Assembly (NCBI RefSeq): GCF_964355755.1 | Contig: NC_092673.1 | Coordinates: 18,855,001-18,919,000 of the forward strand | From: Antedon mediterranea | Taxonomy: Eukaryota > Echinodermata > Crinoidea > Comatulida > Antedonidae | Length of the DNA: 64,000 bases | Direction of reading: 5' to 3' | In this document: positions 26,201 to 38,200 of the stretch, in pieces | Layout: each line of letters starts with the position of its first letter | How positions within the stretch are numbered: the first letter of the stretch is position 1 | The notes under the pieces: generated by a model | The model's database searches: none | Told to the model about the DNA's origin: nothing | What the model saw: only the letters and a program-made list of their open reading frames with translations | Program-made: the position numbers and the translations under genes

Positions 26201-29200
26201 TTTACGTGTCAAAAGTGCGTCTTATACACCGAAATATACGGTAGGCCTACGTACACGTACCAATTTAACTCAACACCATTTTTATTCAAGTTTACACAGT
26301 GAAATTCTTTGGTTTAATGAAAAATATTTCCAGGAAAAAAATAAAAATCCCCAAAAAGATTGAACTGAACTGAACGTGATCTTATGCGTTCCGAAAAGCC
26401 CGGCCGAAGCACGCGATTGGTCAGTCCATTTTTCTGTCATATTTATAACCATCATCTCTCAACAATCTCTCGATCTCACGCTCAGCAGTGACTTTGACAT
26501 CGGACAATCTGTATATTCGATCGATTTAAACATAGTCAATAGAAGTAAAATGACCAAAAAATCTGCTATAATTGATAATTAATTGAACGATTTTGGAAGT
26601 GGGGCCTTTTTTTTTCAAGGGGGTTCGCTGGTAAAAGGGGGGTTCACGCAAAAGGGGGGTTCGCCCGAACCCCAAAAAACCCCCCTGGCTACGGGCCTGA
26701 GTCTTGTAGTCTGTGAAGTATTTATATATCATTTAAAAGAACATGTTTTAATTTTTTTACATTGTTTACAACCAGACAATGAAGGCCTTTAAACAGATTC
26801 GAGATGCACTTAAACATAAAGTGTATGAAAAACATGTGTATCGCCAATATTTTGCCGTTGAAAACAGCCAAGAAACTACGGATAAGAACTTTAGCAATCT
26901 CAAACAAGTCATTGATGACCTTATGACTGCTTTAGAGAAAGAAGTTCCTTTAAAGTGGATGCGTTTTCGATGTGATCTACATGATCTAAGGAGAAAAAAA
27001 CATTTTTCTTTGTGTCCAGTTGAAGAGGTAAATTTAATTGGCATCATTCCTCAGTGTTTTGTTTTCAGAATAGAAATATGTTGGAAATAATAGTATTTAA
27101 AAAAGTATAAACAAAAGACTCTACCTACTATTATATATAACTACAGTACTATCTGGAAAAATCATGAGAGCAATTACATCGGCCTAGTATTTTTTATGGA
27201 ATATTTGCATTGCAACACTGACAATTACATTCTGTGAGAAAAATTGCAGTTACGTTTCCCCCATCCTGAGAGAGACGTTTTCCTTCGGATCCAAAGTTAT
27301 GCAGTACATGTTATCAAGTAAATTTCAAAACATTTCAGGCTGTAAAGGACAAAACTAATGTTGTAAATGTATACCTACCTTTGGTTTCATATTTTTGATA
27401 TTTTATTTGTATCTGAATAGTAAACAATTTTTTCTTTAGCTCAAAATGCTGGCAAGTAAGAATGGTATTGCAGATGAAAAACAACAATCCTTTCTTCTTA
27501 ACTTTTTGTACGATCTTGGTGAAATTGTTTACAGGCCTGACAACAAATTATTGAAAGATAAAGCGGTGTTAGATCCGATGCAGCTGGTTGAAATTGTTAC
27601 TGCTTTTGTAACGGTCATTCCACCAGAATTTCCAGTAAGTAGTCTCATGAAAATGTTAATGCAGTGTTTTTTTAGGACATTTGAATTCCTATAGGTGCTG
27701 TAGTATCAAAAGCAATGTCTGACAGTTTCCTTAGTTTAACATTGAGGGGTATATTGTATATTAGTATATTGTAAACCATGCCATTGTATCTACAAGTCTT
27801 TATACATGTGCATCCCTTTAAATTCTAAATTGTTTGATAACTTAATAAACACAAAATTCTAAGTATGGATAATTGGTGGTGTTTTTTAGTCGGCCACGTA
27901 TATCGATGCGTTTGATAAACTTGACAAGGGCATACTGGAAGAAAAGTTGTTGCGAAGATTATGGAAAAAGCGTAAAGTTGACGACGGAAAGAATTTTGAG
28001 TTTCTTGTAGCACTGATGATTCAATTAGGTTTTATATGTGAGAGGAAGACAACCAGCAGCCAAGATGTGGCAAGTACATTTACAGTAGGTTTTGTTGAGT
28101 TATCTTTTCTAACAAGTTTTGTTCATGCATGCAAGCTTATTTGGCTAAGCTAAGATTTTTTGATACATAATTGAGGAAATTTTATATAAAATTTCAAGTT
28201 ATTTGTAGGGTTATGACATATTTTGATTAAACTTCTGAAAATGTACAGGAAATGGTATTTAGTTTTCTTATTAAAAGAAATCTAAATGGCATTTTTACAA
28301 ATTAACAATTTCAGGGATCTGTTGGAAAGCGATCATTCTTTGTGCCACTACGCCTTGCTTTCAAGACATCAAGTGAAGTGAAACCAGTGCCTGATAGATT
28401 GCAAGATATCAGTATCTATTACGACTTTAAGGGATATCTGCCAGATGTATTGTTTCCATACATGATTATTGATTTCATCAACAAATTTCAAAAGAAAGGA
28501 GTTGACCCAATAATGTCATATAATCATGCTGAACTTTACTTCGACCAAGATCATTTTGTGACTTTATCTCTTGTCAATGTTGTCACTAATGAAGATGAGC
28601 GAAAGTTCTTATTAAAGGTACTGTGTCATACAATCTCCTGTGAATTTTCAATAAATATTACCAAATTATTTTGAATTGATAGAAGTTGATTAGTCAAATA
28701 CAAACAATGCTGAAACCCTGCAAATATCATTTAGTTTGTAACACTTATTACAATTGCCTGTATTATCCTAATCTTTCTTTTACTTATTTTTGTTGTTAAA
28801 TATTAAGTCAGAATTTACTCTACATGTGCATAATAATTCAAATGCAGATATCAAAACATCAACTACTGTACTTTCTTTTTTTCCAGGTGACTATTAAAAG
28901 AATAAATGCTTTTAATGAAACTAATGAGGAACCTTCATCTGAAGCATGTAGAGAGGTATGTTATCATATTATTTGATAAACCATCTATCTAAGATTGTTT
29001 ATAGATAATAATTTTTACTAAATATTTATAATTAAAGTTTTAAAATTATTTTGGGGCAGTGTAATCAAAATAGTGGTTAACAATTATTTTCATTAAATAA
29101 AATTTCTTTTGAACAACCAAAAATAGTATAAGCGAACTTACAGTACGTTTCGAAACCTATCAGGTTTCATTCTCAACTGGCGTTTCATCGTCTAGCGTTG

Positions 29201-32200
29201 TTAATTCCATGACGACGATGAGTTGGTATAGCGCCACCAATAGGTCCAAAAGGACATGCCCCCTTCTCCTCCTTCAATAGTTGATCATAAAAAAAAAATC
29301 ATGAACAGAGATGAAGGAGCCCACGAATTTTTGGTTGTTCAAAAGAAATTTTATTTAATACCTATTCCACAACCAGATGAAATTCTTCCAAAATTATTTT
29401 CATTATCAGTCAACTTCATTGTATTTGACCTTATAATTCTGTAAATTTGTAATTTCAATAATAGAAAAACACATGATGCTTAGATGACACAAGTCTCCCC
29501 AACATTTCCAACTATCAAAGAAAATATCAAAAAGATATCTTTTCACACATAAAATCGAAGATATTAAAACAATCTTAACTTTTTTTTAAAACTATAATAT
29601 TGTAAATGTGAGTGAATAAATGTGTGCAGCGGACTCAAAAGGTAATCAAGTTTTTGTTATTGATTGTGTCTTAATTTGGTATTTGTAGTTGGATTTATTT
29701 ATGTGATTGGAAAACAATATTCAATGTATATTTTTAGGTTTTGTTAACAATCCAGAAGTCATTTGAACCTTCTAAAGATGGTGGTAGAAGAGGGATTAAA
29801 TTTGAGAGATGCATACTTTGTGGTGTATGTAGTGATACATCAGAAAAGAAGCACATTCAAAATCTTGAAGATTTCCAGTATGAGAAGTTGCCATGCTTCC
29901 AAACTGGCAAGTCGGTTACGATGGATGTTAAACGTTACAAGCGGCTATTTGGAGGTAAGAAACATAAACATAAGGATACAAAGTACATCTTTTTAAAGAC
30001 TAACACTATTTTGTTTATATTTAAATGAATTCTATGAATAGGATTGGTACAGTATTATAGTTTATTGTATATCTTAAATCCTGTTGAACCAAACTTTTAG
30101 AACATAATATTGTGGCTACTGTAAATAACTATAAAAACAGTACTATGGGTAGATTTAGACTTCCAAGGAGTGAGTGGCTTATATTGATTAATTATCTCCT
30201 GTACAGTACCATGTTGGCTGTATGATAAAAGTCTCGTGGTTAGTGTTCAATTTTACTTTTTCACAGACGTCCAAGATGATAGAGAGTTACTGCAATCTGT
30301 CAATATTCTTAAATAAAAGGCTTGACCTATAATCTGATTGGCAAACACTAGACTTTATTGTTTTCATAATCTAGCAATCATTATTATTCAGATTTAAAAA
30401 ATTAACAATTCAGTTATCATATTAAAATAATATTATTGTTATTATCAACAACTAAAATGGCCACTAATCCCATAGTTTTACAATTCGTTTTGCAATGCTG
30501 TTTATTTCTTGAAATGTTGTGTAGAATATTGGTTATATTTTGTTTTAAAGACCTAGTACTTTTAGATCATTGTACCTTACTTTCTTCCACCTTCTTAGAC
30601 TGTACACAAGGTCGTGATTATTAAAATGAAATTATTTGTACCATTCCACGAATATAAAAACATTCACTATTTGTTTTATATAACAATAAAGTAGATTCAT
30701 GCATTTCATTAAATTGTCATCTTAATAGGATTGTCCACTGAGTAGGGCTTGGCTGTAGTGGTAAAACATATATTGCCCTTTGTTTTGCCATTGTCTGCTT
30801 ACCAAAAGAGGGGCTCTACTGTATTATACATGAAATGAATTAATATGCTTGCTGAATTAATTGCCATTTGAAGTCATTGCATTCATTGATTTAAACAAAT
30901 TTTAATTTATAGATAATTATTTATCACAAAAGAAAACAGTTATTTCTTAGCTTTATATGGCATGGTTGGGTTTTATATAATAGAATTATATTTTATCAGA
31001 TGAGAATATTCCATCTGCTATTACGGCTTAGTTTTGCAGGAAAGTGTCTGCTTACTAGAGGTGTTCTACTGTATTATACATGAAATGAATTAATATGCTG
31101 ATAATCTATACATTGTTACAACATGCTGTTATTAGCTGTGATATCTTCATTCCTCTTACCAGTAGTAGTACAACATAATCATTATTGATAATCTATACAT
31201 TGTTACAACACGCTGCTATTAGCTGTGATATCTTCATTCCTCTTACCAGTAGTAGTACAACATAATCATTATTGATAATCTATACATTGTTACAACACGC
31301 TGCTATTAGCTGTGATATCTTCATTCCTCTTACCAGTTGTAGTACTATTAGAATCATTATTGATAATCTATACATTGTTACAACATGCTGCTATTAGCTG
31401 TGATATCTTCATTCCTCTTACCAGTAGTAGTACTATTAGAATCATTATTGATAATCTATACATTGTTACAACATGCTGCTATTAGCTGTGATATCTTCAT
31501 TCCTCTTACCAGTAGTAGTACTATCAGAATCATTATTGATAATCTATCCATTGTTACAACATGCTGCTATTAGCTGTGATATCTTCATTCCTCTTACCAG
31601 TAGTAGTACTATCAGAATCATTATTGATAATCTATACATTGTTACAACATGCTGCTATTAGCTGTGATATCTTCATTCCTCTTACCAGTTGTAGTACTAT
31701 TATAATCATTATTGATAATCTATACATTGTTACAACATGCTGCTATTAGCTGTGATATCTTCATTCCTCTTACCAGTTGTAGTACTATTAGAATCATTAT
31801 TGATAATCTATACATTGTTACAACATGCTGTTATTAGCTGTGATATCTTCATTCCTCTTACCAGTAGTAGTACAACATAATCATTATTGATAATCTATAC
31901 ATTGTTACAACATGCTGCTATTAGCTGTGATATCTTCATTCCTCTTACCAGTTGTAGTACTATTAGAATCATTATTGATAATCTATACATTGTTACAACA
32001 TGCTGCTATTAGCTGTGATATCTTCATTTCTCTTTACCAGTAGTAGTACTATCAGAGAATCATTATTGATAATCTATACATTGTTACAACATGCTGCTAT
32101 TAGCTGTGATATCTTCATTCCTCTTACCAGTAGTAGTACTATCACAATCATTATTGATAATCTATACATTGTTACAACATGCTGCTATTAGCTGTGATAT

Positions 32201-35200
32201 CTTCATTCCTCTTACCAGTTGTAGTACTATTATAATCATTATTGATAATCTATACATTGTTACAACATGCTGCTATTAGCTGTGATATCTTCATTCCTCT
32301 TACCAGTTGTAGTACTATTAGAATCATTATTGATAATCTATACATTGTTACAACATGCTGTTATTAGCTGTGATATCTTCATTCCTCTTACCAGTAGTAG
32401 TACAACATAATCATTATTGATAATCTATACATTGTTACAACATGCTGCTATTAGCTGTGATATCTTCATTCCTCTTACCAGTTGTAGTACTATTAGAATC
32501 ATTATTGATAATCTATACATTGTTACAACATGCTGCTATTAGCTGTGATATCTTCATTCCTCTTTACCAGTAGTAGTACTATCAGAGAATCATTATTGAT
32601 AATCTATACATTGTTACAACATGCTGCTACTAGCTGTGATATCTTCATTCCTCTTAATACCAGTAGTAGTACTATCAGAATCAATATTGATAATCTATAC
32701 ATTGTTACAACATGCTGCTATTAGCTGTGATATCTTCATTCCTCTTACCAGTAGTAGTACTATCAGAATCATTATTGATAATCTATACATTGTTAAAACA
32801 TGCTGCTATTAGCAGTGATATCTTCATTCCTCTTACCAGTAGTAGTACAACATAATCATTATTGATAATCTATAAATTGTTACAACATGCTGCTATTAGC
32901 TGTGATATCTGTATTCCTCTTACCAGTAGTAGTACTATCAGAATCATTATTGATAATCTATACATTGTTACAACATGCTGCTATTAGCTGTGATATGTTC
33001 ATTCCTCTTACCAGTAGTAGTACTATCAGAATCATTATTGATAATCTATACATTGTTACAACATGCTGCTATTAGCTGTGATATCTTCATTCCTCTTACC
33101 AGTAGTAGTACTATCAGAATCATAATTGATAATCTATACATTGTTACATCATGCTGCTATTAGCTGTGATATCTTCATTCCTCTAATACCAGTAGTAGTA
33201 CTATCAGAATCATTATTGATAATCTATACATTGTTACAACATGCTGCTATTAGCTGTGATATGTTCATTCCTCTTACCAGTAGTAGTACTATCAGAATCA
33301 TTATTGATAATCTATACATTGTTACAACATGCTGCTATTAGCTGTGATATCTTCATTCCTCTTACCAGTAGTAGTACTATCAGAATCATTATTGATAACC
33401 TATACATTGTTACAACATGCTGCTATTAGCTGTGATATCTTCATTCCTCTTACCAGTAGTAGTACAGAATCATTATTGATAATCTATAAATTGTTACAAC
33501 ATGCTGCTATTAGCTGTGATATCTTTATTCCTCTTACCAGTAGTAGTACTATCAGAATCATTATTGATAATCTATACATTGTTACAACATGCTGCTATTA
33601 GCTGTGATATCTTTATTCCTCTTACCAGTAGTAGTACTATCAGAATCATTATTGATAATCTATACATTGTTACAACATGCTGCTATTAGCTGTGGTATCT
33701 TCATTCCTCTTACCAGTAGTAGTACTATCAGAATCATTATTGATAATCTATACATTGTTACAACATGCTGCTATTAGCTGTGATATCTTTATTCCTCTTA
33801 GTAGTAGTACTATCAGAATCATTATTGATAATCTGTACATTGTTACAACATGCTGCTATTAGCTGTGATACCTTCAGTTCTCTTACCAGTAGTAGTTCTA
33901 GTAGAATCACAGGATGTAATCACACCCCACTAAAAAAAGTACAAATGATCAATGTTATTATAGGATTTAACTTGATACGGACGTGTTCACGTGGAGCTCT
34001 CTAAGCTACATTTGTTTACGCTTCTGCTCACCTTGCTACCCCTCACTGGCATTCATCGCCTGTAATACTTTTGGAGCATCAGAGCCACTCCTTGGGCCTA
34101 ACTCGCTCTCATACCATCGTTGCCGCGCCTCAATCTTGACACTGTAGTTGTCGTTTTGATCAGTACAGTATTGGAGCTATTTTAACAGAGATTCCGACCC
34201 GGAATTTTATTTAGCAAGTCGTGATCCTATTCGGAATTGGACCCGGAATTTCAATCAGCAATTTGTGTTCACGGAGCAGAGTATGGCGGCGGTAAGATGT
34301 GCCATTGTAAACTTTCGTTTTTTAATTGCACTGACTTGTACTGTTATATTTATGATTCATAGTCCTGATAAATCATTACCTATGAAGTTATATTCATCAA
34401 TTAGTGGCGACGTGCATAAATATATGTATTATAATTACATCGATCAGTACGGGACACAATCTTTTGTTTTTCGCGCTATTCACGCTCCATTTATCATCAA
34501 CAATGGATTCGTAGCCAGGCCACACAAACGGACATTTTTCAAAGCACCAACACAGTACTATCCAAACTCAACCGCCAACTTTAAAGTATTGCTCACGTCC
34601 GGGGATGTCCATTCTAATCCAGGACCAGTCAACAACTCTGACAAATCCCGTAGTGATCGACCAACCAAAAAATCTGTTTCGGTTTTACTCTCAAACTGTC
34701 GCAGTATTCGCAATAAGTCTCTTGATTTGGCTATTTTCTGCGATACTAAATCAGATGGATTAGACATTATATGCTTAACGGAAACATGGTTGAACTCCGA
34801 GGATGATACGCAGATGTTACATTTTTCTAATAAATTTGACATTTTTCGTCGCGATCGCGAATCTGTTACCCGTGGCGGAGGTTTACTGATTGGTATAAAC
34901 AGCACATTGCAATCAAAGGTTATTGCATCTGAACTGAACATTGAAATGTTATGGGTCTCTATCACATGTCACAACAAATCGCATCTGTTATGCCTTGTGT
35001 ACAGACCCCCAGACTCAACTGTTTCTTATTGGGATCAATTTGAATTTGCACTAGCTAGCCAAGAACATTCATTCCATAAATATGAATCGGTTGTTGTTTT
35101 GGGCGACTTTAATATCAATTGGCCAAATGCACCACATACATTCATCGACGTGTTAAACATGTATGGTTTCGATCAATTAGTAAACCAAAATACTCGACCT

Positions 35201-38200
35201 TCCACAAACGCTAATGATGGCTCACAGATAGATCTCGTGTTCTCAAACACGGGATGGGATCCTCAGTAAGAAATATAAGCGTCATTGACAATCCAGTCGA
35301 GAGCGACCACCATGCAATTGAATTTGATATCGATTGTCGTCTCTGTTTACCAACTACATCCACAATACGCTCATTTATTAAGTGGAACAGCGGTGACTTC
35401 CATCATCTAAATAATCTCTTGCATTTGGCACCTTGGAGTATGTTCCTTAACGAAAATGACGTAAACGCATCATGGAGTGGCTTCATGGACATTATTGATG
35501 CCGCAGTTCGCGATACTTCCCCGAGGGTCAAAAGCAGAGCACGTAAACAGAGCAGTCCATGGATAACTAAGGATATTAAACATATGATTCAGAAGAAAAA
35601 GAAACTTTTTAAAAAATCTAGACGCTCTGGCATACAAGAACACTGGGATGCTCACAAGAAATGGCGAAACAAAGTTCACTATGCCATCAGGAAATCATAT
35701 AAGGATTACGTAAACAATCTATTCAGATCCGCTGACAATAAAAAACGTTTTTTTGCGTTTTTGAAAGAAAAACGTTCATCTTCTTTACCCAGTAAATTTA
35801 TTAATCCAACGAATAACTCTCATTACTCCAACATTGAAGACATTTAATGATGTTAACGTTCATTTTAATTTTAACGAACCTCCCCCCTGTTCTCTTAAAA
35901 TCCCTGTACTTGCTGATATTTCATTTAGTCCGAATGATATAATTAACACCATATCTACATTTCGGTCTAATTCCGCTCCTGGACCAGACTTAATATCAGT
36001 CAAATTACTCAAGCCGATATCGCATTCAATTGCATATCCCCTTTGGTTGCTGTATCGTACTTCCCTTAATACTGGTACTGTGCCCAATGATTGGAAATGT
36101 GTAAATACTATTCCAGTTCATAAATCTGGCGATAAGGCAGCGATAACTAATTATAGACCAGTGGCCCTTTCCTCATTGGTGTGTAAAATTTTAGAGAAGA
36201 TTATCGTAAATAACATTAATAACTTTACGTATGACAACGGTTTACTTAACCCTAATCAACATGGTTTTGTCAAACATAAATCTTGCGTAACTCAACTCAA
36301 TAATGTTACCTATCACTGGTCAAAAATTCTTGACAAACGTGAGCCAGCAATTATTGATACTCTGTTTTTAGACATGAGCAAAGCATTTGATAAAATGCCC
36401 TTCGACATCTTATTAACAAAAATTGCTGTAAATTTTAATATTCAAGGTAATATCTGGAAATGGATATCTTCATACTTGACTGACAGGAATCAGAAAGTTT
36501 GTTTCAGGGGGGCTACTTCTTCCGTACTTTCAGTCACATCGGGTATACCTCAGGGCAGTTGTCTTGGTCCAATTTTATTCAATATGTTTGTGAACGATGT
36601 TAATCATAATGTTTCTTCTGAATGTTTTCTTTTTGCAGATGATATAATACTATATAGACACAGACAAAATGCCAACGATATTGTTAATTTGCAAAATGAT
36701 ATAAATATTTTATCTAATTGGGCTGATAAGAATCAAATGAAATTCAATGTCAACAAAACTAAATTAATGCATATCACCAGAAAGCGTAACTTTGTTAAGC
36801 CGTTGTACTTTCTTAATGGTGAGACAATTGCGGTGGTTGATAGCCATAAACATTTAGGAGTACATATCGATTCTAAACTGAATTGGAATGTTCAAATCGA
36901 TAATCTAATATCTAAAGCTAATCGAATGTTAGGCTTTATTTTTTCTGTAGCCGGAAATTGTTCTCCAGACGCGATTTCGTGTCTGTACAAAACTTTGGTG
37001 CTACCTATTCTAGAGTATGGTTTGCCGGCGTGGGGCCCCAGAAATGGAGGACACATAAAACGCCTCGAACAGGTTCAGCGACGGGCCTCTAGATGTATTC
37101 TGGGGCCCCACTGCAGACCTATATCATACGACGAACGTTTAATAACTTTGGGTTGGTTATCCTTACGTGATAGACGTTTAATGATTTTAATTTCCTTTAT
37201 ATTTCGTTGTTTTTATAATGTAACTTTTTGTAGTACTGTAAATAACAATATCCATATCAATCAACGCCATCCTGAATTACTCACATTTTTCCACCCTTTT
37301 GCACGTACCGATACTTTAAAATATTCGTCTATCAACAATTTTCCTGTTATATGGTCATCACTACCCTCCATAATCAAAGATCAAGCAGTTACTCTTCCTT
37401 TGAAAAATTTCCTGTCGAAATTGAAAAAATATCTGCTTGATCAACGCTAAATTTATTTTAATTGTATAGGTGTATTTTAAATTGTGTAACACAGTAATAC
37501 AAATTAATTAAATTTTTTATATATTCTGTATATTTTTTATTCATTTTTAACTTGTATTAAGTTGTATGTTACAGGGGTTGCGGACACAAATGTGTTATGG
37601 CGCTCTGTTGCTGTCGCAACCCCTGGACCGCTTGTTGTCGAATAAAGAAATGAAAAAATGAAATGAAATGAAAGGATAATATCCTGTTGAAGTCTAAAAT
37701 CTGTACTCTACACTCTTTAATATAATTGAGACAATCCCCAAATCATTTCCTTTTGTTATGTTCTGTAGCAATAATGTCACTCGGCAGTGACAATACCTGC
37801 TAAATGTGGTGTTCACAAAAGTAAATTGTTGCCTATAAACAACAGTTACACTTGTGATAACATGCTCTGTCATAGCTTGCATCCTAGCATATAGTATTGA
37901 ATGAATTATTGTTTTATCATTATTTCATTTGTTACAGCTGATGATGTTGGGACATCCGGTTCAAATCAAGGTATGTTAAATTTACTATAAATAATATTTG
38001 GATAATACTATTACTCTACTAATTTCCTTAAGAACTCCCTCTCACCATTTTTAGAGAGAATCATTATTTTAAACTTTTTTGTGTGTACTTATATTGATGG
38101 TATCATACTCATTTTTCCATTCCAGAAATCTCAGAGTATGAGTTCCGGCAACTGTTAACTGATACAGCAGCATGGTTTGATGGACTTGGATATCTCAAAA

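Larger units (their letters stand above)
33960..37675 (+). mobile_element. Nearly full-length APE-type LINE (CR1/L2-like)
   Basis: It carries a GC-richer 5' leader, an N-terminal segment with a 2A-like motif, an apurinic endonuclease and a reverse transcriptase (34265-37450), then a 3' UTR with a stem-loop (37572-37625) and an AATAAA followed by AAATG repeats. Two frameshifts (near 35255 and 35838) break the single long frame, so the copy is inactive but young. The overall order EN-RT with FADD places it among the CR1/L2/Rex-type LINEs. It sits right after array A in the gene A intron. The 5' limit is approximate and the target-site duplication uncertain. Confidence 0.85.

Noticed and set aside
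25117-26243. A host gene in the gap between exons 8 and 9 of gene A
   Set aside because: The interval is explained by two nested transposons with clean target duplications and contains no supported exon.
29140-29180. CTGATAGG...GAAAC on the minus strand resembling a hammerhead
   Set aside because: The core should read CTGATGA and no stem II separates it from GAAAC.
31385-34004. Many overlapping 61-90-codon frames (MLLLAVISSFLLP...) in array A
   Set aside because: They recur every 88 bp, a period not divisible by three, and each ends at the same TAG of the monomer. They are by-products of the satellite.
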